A DNA stretch of 64,000 nucleotides from Phenylobacterium zucineum HLK1 (GTDB lineage Bacteria; Pseudomonadota; Alphaproteobacteria; Caulobacterales; Caulobacteraceae), in the NCBI RefSeq assembly GCF_000017265.1, contig NC_011144.1:1-64000 (forward strand). The letters are read 5' to 3'. The notes beneath the pieces were generated by a model. That model searched no databases. It was given only the letters and a program-made list of their open reading frames with translations, and had not been told where the DNA came from. Shown piece after piece: positions 56,624-64,000 of the stretch (positions are counted from its first letter, which is position 1; every line of letters starts with the position of its first letter). Position numbers and translations under genes: made by a program.

Positions 56624-57088
56624 ATGTTCAATGTCGATGCGGTCGACCGCCGGATCCTGGGGGTCCTTCGGTTCGAGGGGCGCATTCCCAACAAGGAGCT
56701 GGCCGACCGGGTGGGGCTGTCGCCGTCCGCCTGCCTGCGCCGCGTGCGCCTGATGGAGGAGGCCGGGGTGATCCGGGGCTATGCGGCCCTGATCTCGGAC
56801 GCGGCCGGGGACGAGGGCGTGACCGCGATCGTCCGCATCACCCTCGAGAAGCAGACCGAGGAGTTCCTGACCCGCTTCGAGGAGGCGGTCCGCCAGCATC
56901 CCGAGATCGTCGAGTGCTTCCTCATGACGGGGGATTCCGACTACATCCTGCGCGCCGCCGCCGCGAGCACGGCCGACTACGAGCGGATCCACAAGGAGAT
57001 CCTCTCCAGGCTGCCCGGCGTGGCGCGGATCCACTCCAGCATCGCCATGCGCAGCGTCCTCGTGGCCAGGCCCCAAGCGCGCCGCTGA
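56624..57088 (+). CDS. Lrp/AsnC family regulator of the dad operon
   Basis: 154 aa: N-terminal HTH (RILGVLRFEGRIPNKELADRVGLSPSACLRRVRLMEEAGVI) and C-terminal RAM domain (VTAIVRITLEKQTEEF ... VECFLMTGDSDYILR). Divergent from dadX-dadA, as DadR/BkdR-type regulators often are; L-alanine is the likely effector, by analogy. Confidence 0.9.
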   Translation: MFNVDAVDRRILGVLRFEGRIPNKELADRVGLSPSACLRRVRLMEEAGVIRGYAALISDAAGDEGVTAIVRITLEKQTEEFLTRFEEAVRQHPEIVECFLMTGDSDYILRAAAASTADYERIHKEILSRLPGVARIHSSIAMRSVLVARPQARR

Positions 57089-57172
57089 CGTGCGGTCGCC
57101 GAACGGGGGGTTGCGGCCGAGGCCCGCCCCGTCCATTGCAGCTTCGACAGCGGTCGGACGGGGAGGCTGCGC

Positions 57173-58762
57173 GTGACGGACGCCATCGTGATCGGGGCCG
57201 GCCACAACGGCCTGACCTGCGCGGCCTACCTGGCCGCCGCCGGACTGAAGGTGACCGTCCTGGAGCGCCGCGGCGTCGTCGGCGGCGCGGCGGTGACCGA
57301 GGAATTCCATCCCGGCTTCCGCAACTCGGTCGCCAGCTACACCGTCAGCCTGCTGAACCCGAAGGTCATCCGCGACCTGGAGCTCGCCCGCCACGGCCTG
57401 CGCGTGGTCGAACGGAAGATGTCGAACTTCCTGCCTTTGGACGGCGACTCGCTGTCGGTGGGCGATGGACGCACGAAGGCCGAGGTGGCCCGCTTCTCGC
57501 CGCGCGACGCCGAGCGGCTCGACGCCTATGGCGAGCGCCTGGAACGGATCGCCGACGTGCTGCGCGAGCTGGTGCTGCAGACCCCGCCCAACCTCGTCGA
57601 GGGCGGCCTCGCCCAGGCGCTGCCCGAGCTCATCAGGAGCGCCAGCCTGGGACGGCGGCTTTCGAAGCTGGACCTCACCGCCAAGCGCGACCTCTTGGCG
57701 CTGTTCTCGCAGTCGGCGGGCGACTGGCTGGACGGCTGGTTCGAGAGCGAGCCGATCAAGGCGGTGCTGGGCTTCGACGGCGTGGTGGGCAACTACGCCA
57801 GCCCGTACACGCCGGGCTCGGCCTATGTGCTGCTGCACCACGTCTTCGGCGAGGTGAACGGGAAGAAGGGCGCCTGGGGCCACGCGGTCGGCGGCATGGG
57901 CGCGATCACCGCCGCGATGGCCGCCTGCTGCCGCGAGCGCGGGGTGGAGATCCGCACCGGGACCGGCGTCGCCGAGGTGCTGACGCAGAAGGGCCGCGCC
58001 GTCGGCGTGGTCACCGAGGCGGGGGAGGCCCTGAAGGCGCGGCTGGTGGTCTCGAACCTGCACCCGCAGCTGCTGTTCTCGAAGGTGGATGCGGGCGCCG
58101 TGCCGGCGGATTTCGCCGAGCGGATCGGCCGCTACCGCTCGGGGTCGGGCACCTTCCGGATGAACGTGGCCCTGTCCGAACTGCCCAGCTTCACGGTCAA
58201 GCCGGGGGCGGGCGACCACCTGACCGCCGGGATCATCATCGCCCCCAGCCTGGCCTACATGGACCGGGCCTACATGGACGCGCGCCGGGACGGCTGGTCG
58301 CGCGAGCCGATCGTCGAGATGTTGATCCCCTCGACCCTGGACGAGACCCTGGCGCCGGCCGGCCGGCACGTGGCCAGCCTGTTCTGCCAGCACGTGGCGC
58401 CGCAGTTGCCGGACGGCCGCTCGTGGGACGACCATCGCGACGAGGTCGCCGACCTGATGATCGCGACGGTGGACCGCCACGCGCCGGGCTTCGCCAGGTC
58501 CGTGATCGGCCGACAGGTGCTCTCGCCGCTGGACCTGGAGCGCACCTTCGGCCTGGTGGCCGGCGACATCATGCACGGGCGCCTGAGCCTGGATCAGCTG
58601 TTCTCGGCCCGGCCGGTGCTGGGGGCGGGCGACTACCGCACGCCGGTCCCGGGCCTCTACCAGTGCGGTTCGGGAACCCACCCGGGCGGCGGGGTCACCG
58701 GCGCGCCGGGCCACAACGCCGCCGCCGAGATCCTGCGCGACGTGCGCCGGCGGAAGGTCTAG
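57173..58762 (+). CDS. FAD-dependent oxidoreductase, phytoene-desaturase/PYROXD2-like
   Basis: 529 aa: IVIGAGHNGLTCAAYLAAAGLKVTVLERRGVVGGAA at the N-terminus (FAD fold), KGAWGHAVGGMGAITAAMA, and the C-terminal GLYQCGSGTHPGGGVTGAPGHNAA. This matches the CrtI-related PYROXD2 group rather than carotenoid desaturases; no carotenoid gene is nearby. Substrate unknown. GTG start with GGGGAGG upstream. Overlaps the arsR stop. Confidence 0.85.
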   Translation: MTDAIVIGAGHNGLTCAAYLAAAGLKVTVLERRGVVGGAAVTEEFHPGFRNSVASYTVSLLNPKVIRDLELARHGLRVVERKMSNFLPLDGDSLSVGDGRTKAEVARFSPRDAERLDAYGERLERIADVLRELVLQTPPNLVEGGLAQALPELIRSASLGRRLSKLDLTAKRDLLALFSQSAGDWLDGWFESEPIKAVLGFDGVVGNYASPYTPGSAYVLLHHVFGEVNGKKGAWGHAVGGMGAITAAMAACCRERGVEIRTGTGVAEVLTQKGRAVGVVTEAGEALKARLVVSNLHPQLLFSKVDAGAVPADFAERIGRYRSGSGTFRMNVALSELPSFTVKPGAGDHLTAGIIIAPSLAYMDRAYMDARRDGWSREPIVEMLIPSTLDETLAPAGRHVASLFCQHVAPQLPDGRSWDDHRDEVADLMIATVDRHAPGFARSVIGRQVLSPLDLERTFGLVAGDIMHGRLSLDQLFSARPVLGAGDYRTPVPGLYQCGSGTHPGGGVTGAPGHNAAAEILRDVRRRKV

Positions 58763-59109
58763 CCGGCCGGCTTGCCGCGGTAGATCTCGCAGAGGGTGTC
58801 GATCACCCGGGCCGCGGCGGGGTCCTCGAGGCGGTAGTAGATCGTCTGGCCGTCCCGGCGGGTGGCGACCACGCCCTCGGCCCGCAGCTTGGCCAGGTGC
58901 TGCGAGGCGGCGGACTGGGCCAGGCCCACGTGGGCGGCCAGGTCGCCCACCGAGCACTCGCCCTCGCCCAGGCGGCACATCAGGATCAGCCGCTGCTCGT
59001 TGGCCATCAGCTTCATCAGCCGCGCGGCGGCCGAGGCGTGCCGCTCCAGCTCCTCGAGCTCGGCGGGCTTGGGCAGCTCCCGGGCGACGGCGGCGGGGAC
59101 TTTGGTCAT
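58759..59109 (-). CDS. ArsR-family regulator, BigR/SqrR-like
   Basis: 116 aa winged helix: LMKLMANEQRLILMCRLGEGECSVGDLAAHVGLAQSAASQHLAKLRAEGVVATRRDGQTIYYRLEDPAA. Close in style to sulfide/persulfide sensors BigR, YgaV and SqrR. Cysteines are at 45, 52 and 107; Cys45 occupies the first sensing position, while the second lies one helical turn earlier than I recall in BigR. Last gene of the rhodanese-MFP-RND operon, 19 bp after the pump; a 14-bp palindrome sits in that gap. Confidence 0.87.
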   Translation of the reverse strand: MTKVPAAVARELPKPAELEELERHASAAARLMKLMANEQRLILMCRLGEGECSVGDLAAHVGLAQSAASQHLAKLRAEGVVATRRDGQTIYYRLEDPAAARVIDTLCEIYRGKPAG

Positions 59110-59118
59110 GGCCTTATT

Positions 59119-59132
59119 TTAGGGATCCCTAA
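59119..59132. promoter_or_regulatory. Perfect 14-bp palindrome upstream of arsR
   Basis: TTAGGGATCCCTAA, overlapping the RND stop codon and lying 10 bp before the ArsR ATG (on the minus strand). Suited to dimeric winged-helix binding, so a candidate internal autoregulatory operator. Confidence 0.45.
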
Positions 59133-62100
59133 TGTTGCGCGCCAGGGGTCGGTCCGCTCGCCGGGCGGCCGTCGTCGCGCAGCACCACGTAGATCGCCGG
59201 GATCACCAGCACGGTCAGCAGGGTCGAGGAGGCCAGGCCGAACAGCAGGCTGATCGCCAGCCCCTGGAAGATCGGGTCGAACAGGATCACCGCCGCCCCG
59301 ATCATCGCCGCGAGCGCCGTCAGCAGGATCGGCTTGAAGCGGATCGCGCCGGCTGTGAGCAGGACGTCGCGCAGGGCCCGGCCCTCGCCCTGCTGGTGGC
59401 GGATGAAGTCCACGAGCAGGATCGAGTTGCGCACGATGATCCCGGCCAGGGCGATGAAGCCGATCATCGAGGTGGCCGTGAACGGCGCGCGGAACAGCAT
59501 GTGGCCGATCACGATGCCCACCAGGGTCAGCGGGATCGGCGTCAGGATCACCAGCGGCAGGCGGAAGCTTTTGAACTGCGCCACCACCAGCACGTAGATG
59601 CCGAGGATCGCGACGCCGAAGGCCGCCCCCATGTCGCGGAAGGTGACCCAGGTGATCTCCCACTCGCCGTCCCACAGGACGGTGGGCCGGCTCTCGTCCG
59701 TCGGCTGGCCGTTCAGGCGGATGTCGGGCTTGGGCAGCTTGCCCCAGTCGTGCGCCTCGATGGCGTCGTCGACGGCCAGCATCCCGTAGATCGGCGCCTC
59801 GTAGCGCCCGGCGAGGTCGGCCATGACCATCTCGGCGTCGCGGCCGTCGCGGCGGTAGATGGGGTAGGAGCCGGTCTCCCGGGTGGCCTCGACCACCTCG
59901 CCCAGCTCGACCAGGCGGCGGCCCTGCGGCGTCTCCGCGACGGCCACCGGCGTGGAGGCCAGCCGCTCGCTCCAGGTGCGGTCGGCCTGGGGCAGGCGCA
60001 CGGCGATCTCCACCGGCGTGCGGCCCTCGCCGCGGTGCGAATAGCCGACCGTGCTGCCGCCCAGGATCGCGCCGATGGAATCGAACACCTGGCCCTCGGA
60101 GAGGCCGAAGAACTCGACCTGCTCGCGGTCGGGGGTCAGCCGCAGGCGCGGCCGCGGCTCGCCCCAGCTGTCGTCCACGTCGACGATGTAGGGCACCGAC
60201 TGGAACAGCTTCTTGACCTCGGCGGCCACGGCCCTGCGCGTCTGCGGGTCTGGCCCGTAGACCTCGGCCAGCAGGGTCGCCAGCACCGGCGGGCCGGGCG
60301 GCGCCTCCACGACCTTGATCGAAGCGCCTTTCGGCAGGGGCAGCTTCGCGAGCCGCTCGCGAAGGTCGAGGGCCACGGCGTGGCTGGCGCGCTTGCGATC
60401 GGACTTGTGCGACAGCGCCACGGCGAGGTCGCCCTGCTCGGGCCGGCTGCGCAGGAAGTAGTGGCGCACCAGGCCGTTGAAGTTGAACGGCGAGGCGGTC
60501 CCGGCGTAGGCCTCCATCGAGACCACTTCGGGCACCGTCTGGGCGACGGCGGCGGCGGCGGCCAGCGTCCGGCGGGTGGCCTCCAGGCTGGTCCCCTCCG
60601 GCATGTCGACCACGACCTGCAGCTCGGACTTGTTGTCGAACGGCAGCAGCTTCACGGTCACCGCCTTGAAGGCGAACATCGACATGGCGACGAGGGTCGC
60701 CACGCCCACGCCGATCAGGAACAGCCAGGCGCTGCGGCGGGTGGCGATCACCCGGCCGGCGACGGCGCGGTAGGCGGCGCCCAGCCGCCCCTCGCCCTCG
60801 GCATGGCCGTGGCCCTCGGCCAGGGCCTTGCGGGCGAAGCGGATCATCAGCCAGGGCGCGATCACCACGGCCACGAAGAACGAGAAGACCATGGCCGCCG
60901 AGGCGTTCACGGGGATCGGCGCCATGTAGGGCCCCATCAGGCCCGAGACGAACAGCATCGGCAGCAGCGCCGCCACGACGGTCAGGGTGGCCACCACGGT
61001 GGGGTTGCCGACCTCGGCCACCGCCTCGACGGCGGCCTGGGTTCGGCTGCGGCCATCGTTCATCGCCCAGTGGCGGGCGATGTTCTCGATCATCACGATC
61101 GCGTCGTCGACGAGGATGCCGATCGAGAAGATCAGGGCGAACAGGCTGACGCGGTTGATGGTGTAGCCCATCAGGTTCGAGGCGAAGAGCGTCAGCAGGA
61201 TCGTGGTCGGGATCACCACGGCGGTGACCGCCGCCTCGCGCCAGCCGATCGCGAAGCCGATGAGGATCACGATCGAAACCGTCGCCAGGCCCAGGTGGAA
61301 CAGCAGCTCGTTGGCCTTCTCGTTGGCGCTCTCGCCGTAGTCGCGGGTAACGGCGACCTCCAGCCCAGCCGGGATCAGCGAGCCCTGCAGGGTCTCGACC
61401 TTCTCCTTGATGTGCTCGGCCACGACGACGGCGTTGGCGCCCTTGCGCTTGGCGATGGCGAGGCTGACCGCGGGGGCGTCGGTCCAGCGGCCGTCCCGCC
61501 GGGCGTAGCGCCACACGCCGGCCTGGTCCTCGCGCGGCGCCTGCACCACCTCGGCCACGTCGCGCAGGTAGACGGGCTCGCCGTTCACCGAGGCGACGGT
61601 CAGCAGCCCCACGTCGGCGGGCGAGGCGAGGGTGCGGCCGGCGGCCACCTCCAGGGCCTGGCCGCCCTCGCGGATCGATCCCGTCGGGAAGCTGCGGTTG
61701 GCCTGGCGCATGGTCTCGATCACCGCCGACAGCGGCACGCCGCGCAGCGTCAGCCGCTCGGGGTCGGGCTCGACGCGGATCTCGTCGGGGCGGCCGCCGA
61801 CGATGAACGTCAGGCCGACGTCCTCGACCTTGGCGACCTCGGTCCGCAGCTTGCCGGCGATCTCGTAGAGGGCCTGGTCGGTCCAGCGCCCGGCGTAGCC
61901 CGGCTTGGGCGACAGCGTCAGCACCACCGCCGGCACGTCGTTGATGCCGCGGGTGACGACCTGGGGCTCGGGGATCCCGACGGGGATGCGGTCGTAGTTC
62001 GCCCGCAGCTTCTCGTGAATCCGCACGGCCGCGTCGTCCGGGTCCTCGCCGACGTCGAAGCGGGCGGTGACCAGCACCCGGTCGTCCTCGACCTGGGTGT

Positions 62101-62356
62101 AGACGTGGTCGACGGCGTCGACGCTCTTGACGATGGTCTCCAGCGGCTTGGCGACCAGCTCGGCCGCGTCGGGCGCGCGCAGGCCCGGCGCCTGCACCAT
62201 GATGTCCACCATCGGCACGCTGATCTGCGGCTCCTCCTCGCGCGGGATCGACATCAGCGCGAGCAGGCCCATGGCGATCGCCGCCAGCAGGAATAGCGGC
62301 GTCAGGGGCGAGCGGATGGTCGCCTGGGTGAGCCGTCCGGAGATGCCGAGGTTCAT
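59129..62356 (-). CDS. RND efflux permease (AcrB/HAE1-like)
   Basis: 1075 aa, full length: TM1 LFLLAAIAMGLLALMSIPREEEPQI, two large periplasmic loops, TM2-7 with VSLFALIFSIGILVDDAIVMIENIARHW (the proton-relay Asp pair), and TM8-12 with the second half ending VLVIPAIYVVLRDDG. Exports hydrophobic or reactive small molecules with the adjacent membrane fusion lipoprotein; no outer-membrane TolC-type gene is in the window. ATG overlaps the MFP stop. Located with a rhodanese and ArsR. Confidence 0.93.
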   Translation of the reverse strand: MNLGISGRLTQATIRSPLTPLFLLAAIAMGLLALMSIPREEEPQISVPMVDIMVQAPGLRAPDAAELVAKPLETIVKSVDAVDHVYTQVEDDRVLVTARFDVGEDPDDAAVRIHEKLRANYDRIPVGIPEPQVVTRGINDVPAVVLTLSPKPGYAGRWTDQALYEIAGKLRTEVAKVEDVGLTFIVGGRPDEIRVEPDPERLTLRGVPLSAVIETMRQANRSFPTGSIREGGQALEVAAGRTLASPADVGLLTVASVNGEPVYLRDVAEVVQAPREDQAGVWRYARRDGRWTDAPAVSLAIAKRKGANAVVVAEHIKEKVETLQGSLIPAGLEVAVTRDYGESANEKANELLFHLGLATVSIVILIGFAIGWREAAVTAVVIPTTILLTLFASNLMGYTINRVSLFALIFSIGILVDDAIVMIENIARHWAMNDGRSRTQAAVEAVAEVGNPTVVATLTVVAALLPMLFVSGLMGPYMAPIPVNASAAMVFSFFVAVVIAPWLMIRFARKALAEGHGHAEGEGRLGAAYRAVAGRVIATRRSAWLFLIGVGVATLVAMSMFAFKAVTVKLLPFDNKSELQVVVDMPEGTSLEATRRTLAAAAAVAQTVPEVVSMEAYAGTASPFNFNGLVRHYFLRSRPEQGDLAVALSHKSDRKRASHAVALDLRERLAKLPLPKGASIKVVEAPPGPPVLATLLAEVYGPDPQTRRAVAAEVKKLFQSVPYIVDVDDSWGEPRPRLRLTPDREQVEFFGLSEGQVFDSIGAILGGSTVGYSHRGEGRTPVEIAVRLPQADRTWSERLASTPVAVAETPQGRRLVELGEVVEATRETGSYPIYRRDGRDAEMVMADLAGRYEAPIYGMLAVDDAIEAHDWGKLPKPDIRLNGQPTDESRPTVLWDGEWEITWVTFRDMGAAFGVAILGIYVLVVAQFKSFRLPLVILTPIPLTLVGIVIGHMLFRAPFTATSMIGFIALAGIIVRNSILLVDFIRHQQGEGRALRDVLLTAGAIRFKPILLTALAAMIGAAVILFDPIFQGLAISLLFGLASSTLLTVLVIPAIYVVLRDDGRPASGPTPGAQH

Positions 62357-63387
62357 CGCGCCGCCGACGGCTGGGCCAGCAGGACGTCGCCCGCGGCGGC
62401 GCCGGACAGGATCTCGAACTCCCGGGCGGTCGGACCGGGGGCGAGCTGGACCGCCACGTCGCTGGTGCGGCCGTCGGGCCCCAGCACGCGGACGAAGTCG
62501 ACGCCGTAGCGGGTCGCGACGAACCGGGCGGGGACGATCAGGGCCGTCCGCTCGCCGACCTTCACGCGCACCCGCACGCGCTGGCCGACCAGGTCGGCGC
62601 GCAGGCCGGGCACGGCGATGTCGGCGGTGACCCGTCCGGCGCTGACGGCGGGGTAGACCCGGTCGATGGCCCCGACGGCGGCGGCCCCGGGCAGGTCGCC
62701 CGTCTCGACCGGAACGGGATCGCCCACCTTCAGCGCGCGGGCCTGGGCCTCGGGGATCTCCAGCCGCAGCAGCGGCTCGCCGGCGGTGATCGTCGCCACC
62801 GACTGGCCGGCGGTCACCACCGAGCCGGGCGGCACGTCGGCGGTCAGGACCCGGCCGGCCGTGGGGGCCAGGATCGCGCCCTGGGCCGAGAGCTCGGCGC
62901 TGGCCGAGCGCTGGGCGCGGGCGGCGTCGAGCTGCCCCTGGGCGGCGCGGGCCTGAGCCTGCGCCTGCTCCAGCCGCGCCTTGGCGTAGAACCCCTTCTC
63001 GTAGAGCGTCTGCACGCGGGAGAGCTCAGCCCGGGCGCGGGCGGCCTCGGCGGCGGCGGCCGCGGCCTGGGCCTCGTAGGCGCCCGTCTCGAAGGTCAGG
63101 CGCTGGTCGGTCACGACGCCCACGAGCTGACCCTTGCGGACCACGTCCCCCTCCTTGACCGCCAGCTTCACCAGCGTGCCGCCGATCCGCGCCCGGGCCT
63201 CGCCCAGGTCGCGGGTGGCCACGGTCGCGGCGACCGGCTTCAGGTCGGCCACCGTGCGCGGCGCGAGCGTCAGCCGCTCGCGCGCCGTGCTGACCACCGG
63301 GGTCTCGGCCGGCTTCGGCTCGGAGCCGCAGGCCGCCAGCGCCAGGGCGGCGGCCGTGAGGGCTGCGGGGATGAGGGGGCGGATCAT
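62353..63387 (-). CDS. RND periplasmic adaptor (membrane fusion) lipoprotein
   Basis: 344 aa. Lipobox LAAC (Cys20) after a signal peptide. Lipoyl half GTLVKLAVKEGDVVRKGQLVGVV, helical hairpin (about 105-165, Ala/Arg-rich), second half ILAPTAGRVLTADVPPGSVV, and C-terminal beta barrel. Adaptor for the RND pump, which overlaps its stop by 4 bp. Starts 6 bp after the rhodanese gene. Confidence 0.92.
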   Translation of the reverse strand: MIRPLIPAALTAAALALAACGSEPKPAETPVVSTARERLTLAPRTVADLKPVAATVATRDLGEARARIGGTLVKLAVKEGDVVRKGQLVGVVTDQRLTFETGAYEAQAAAAAAEAARARAELSRVQTLYEKGFYAKARLEQAQAQARAAQGQLDAARAQRSASAELSAQGAILAPTAGRVLTADVPPGSVVTAGQSVATITAGEPLLRLEIPEAQARALKVGDPVPVETGDLPGAAAVGAIDRVYPAVSAGRVTADIAVPGLRADLVGQRVRVRVKVGERTALIVPARFVATRYGVDFVRVLGPDGRTSDVAVQLAPGPTAREFEILSGAAAGDVLLAQPSAAR

Positions 63388-63393
63388 CGCGGG

Positions 63394-63756
63394 TCAGCCG
63401 GCGTCCACGACCTGGCCCGTCGCCGGGTCGAAGCGGATGGTGGGCAGGCCCTCGCTGCGCCAGGCGGCGATGCCGCCGGCCAGGTGCGCTTCGGCGGCCA
63501 CGCCTTCTTGCCGGCAGCGCTCGACAGCCATGGCCGACCGCTTGCCCGAGCCGCACTGGAACACCAGCGGGCGGTCGCCGCCGGCGGGCAGGGCCCTGGG
63601 GTCGAAGGTCGACAGCGGGAAGTTCAGCGCGCCATGGATGCGCTCGGCGGCGAACTCGGGCGGCTCGCGCACGTCGATCAGCACGATCTCCCGGTGCTGC
63701 ATCTTCGCCCTGACCTCGTTGGGGGTCAGGTCCTTGATCCTCTGGCGTCCGAACAT
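63394..63756 (-). CDS. Rhodanese-like sulfurtransferase domain protein
   Basis: 120 aa: a single rhodanese domain (LIDVREPPEFAAERIHGALNFPL) with active-site Cys68 in FQCGSGKRSAMA. GHAG of a typical N-terminal site is replaced by HGALN. Probably handles persulfide sulfur. ATG 63756 chosen over the longer frame from 63816, which would translate into the palindromic promoter region. First gene of the minus-strand operon. Confidence 0.88.
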   Translation of the reverse strand: MFGRQRIKDLTPNEVRAKMQHREIVLIDVREPPEFAAERIHGALNFPLSTFDPRALPAGGDRPLVFQCGSGKRSAMAVERCRQEGVAAEAHLAGGIAAWRSEGLPTIRFDPATGQVVDAG

Positions 63757-63782
63757 CGCGGCGTCTCCGGTTGATGGGCTTG

Positions 63783-63815
63783 TATATGCGTAGTTGCGCA
63801 TATATTGATATATCA
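63783..63815. promoter_or_regulatory. Two adjacent palindromes between the rhodanese and SQR-like genes
   Basis: An inverted repeat TATATGCG-N6-CGCATATA at 63783-63804 and, one base on, the perfect palindrome TGATATATCA at 63806-63815. They lie in the 147-bp divergent region and in an AT-rich island within GC-rich DNA, so they likely mark the promoter and operators of both transcription units. Candidate ArsR binding sites. Confidence 0.6.
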
Positions 63816-63903
63816 AGCCCGATCAAGGGCAGCTTCATTAGGCTCGCCGCGGCCGGAAAGCGTTGACTTCGCTCAAGGCGGACGGCGCGGACTCCCGCAA
63901 GGT

Positions 63904-64000
63904 ATGCTCATGGAAACGCCCGTCCCCGTCATCGCCATCCTCGGCGCCGGTCTCGGTGGGACCATCGCCGCCTACGAAATCAAGGCCGCCGTCGGCGGCC
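63904..64000 (+). CDS. Sulfide:quinone oxidoreductase-like flavoprotein (5' part only)
   Basis: Only the first approximately 30 codons are in the window. VIAILGAGLGGTIAAYEIKAAVGG is the N-terminal FAD dinucleotide motif in the form I know from sulfide:quinone oxidoreductases (GAGLGGxxAAYE). ATG 63904 and ATG 63910 are both in frame. Divergent from the rhodanese-MFP-RND-ArsR operon. SQR oxidises sulfide to persulfide at the membrane. The assignment rests on the first motif and context, so another NAD(P)/FAD oxidoreductase is possible. Confidence 0.62.
   Translation, partial: MLMETPVPVIAILGAGLGGTIAAYEIKAAVGG

Noticed and set aside
57173..58762. Carotenoid phytoene desaturase
   Set aside because: CrtI-like fold but C-terminal motifs fit the PYROXD2 group, and no crt genes are adjacent.
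59132..62296. 1054-codon open frame opposite the RND pump
   Set aside because: Gln/Arg/His-rich shadow typical of GC-rich antisense frames; the minus-strand frame encodes a full RND permease.

Overview
The window reads as ordinary chromosome of a high-GC alphaproteobacterium, most likely Caulobacteraceae (Caulobacter/Phenylobacterium type). I infer this from the very high GC, the dense operons with ATGA/GTGA/TTGA start-stop overlaps, the clustering of Maf, AroE, CoaE, DnaQ, SecB, Tim44-like, MltA and Smr genes, the dnaK-dnaJ and hslVU-his neighbourhoods, and a lipoprotein of the CC0125/CC1285 type. No rRNA, insertion sequence, integrase, prophage gene or CRISPR array was seen. Two tRNAs are present: Gly(GCC) on the minus strand and Arg(CCG) on the plus strand.

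Layout. 1-6.7 kb: PEP synthase regulator, maf, aroE, coaE, dnaQ, secB, a Tim44-like protein, mltA and smr; mltA is frameshifted by a 7-bp tandem duplication. 6.7-14.6 kb: a glycan or metabolite cluster with a dTDP-ketosugar isomerase, PLP aminotransferase, FkbH-like HAD protein, acyl carrier protein, GNAT acyltransferase, VOC protein and methyltransferase, converging on two glycosyltransferases. 14.7-23.7 kb: tRNA-Gly, ProX-like editing protein, thioredoxin/TPR co-chaperone, Lon-N domain protein, Trm112-like protein, UbiH-type hydroxylase, EmrAB/TetR efflux module and fabI. 23.7-28.2 kb: fabA-fabB, an SH3 protein, a 2-hydroxyacid dehydrogenase and moeB. 28.2-37.1 kb: hslV-hslU with a secreted NTF2-like gene between them, M48 lipoprotein, DUF2244 protein, nth, a PfkB kinase and hisBHAFE. 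37.2-45.2 kb: lipoprotein, MAPEG protein, KTSC protein, argG, kup, SDR, marC, pyrF and an HExxH protein. 45.4-48.7 kb: dnaK, with a sigma-32-like promoter, and dnaJ. 48.7-53.8 kb: a haem-PQQ dehydrogenase, tRNA-Arg and a small accessory patch with two Rnk/GreA-C-like genes and unknown genes. 54-57 kb: dadA-alr divergent from an Lrp regulator. 57.2-64 kb: a PYROXD2-like oxidoreductase, then a minus-strand operon (rhodanese, membrane-fusion lipoprotein, RND pump, ArsR) divergent from the start of an SQR-like flavoprotein cut by the window edge.

The two least ordinary blocks are (i) the amino-sugar genes beside an FkbH-ACP-GNAT trio, which suggests a carrier-protein-tethered acyl donor for an amino sugar, and (ii) the rhodanese-MFP-RND-ArsR/SQR-like block with palindromic candidate operators, which suggests a sulfide or persulfide responsive efflux module. 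Several small tandem duplications (7 bp in mltA, 26 bp upstream of secB, 3 x 12 bp after smr) cluster in the first 7 kb.
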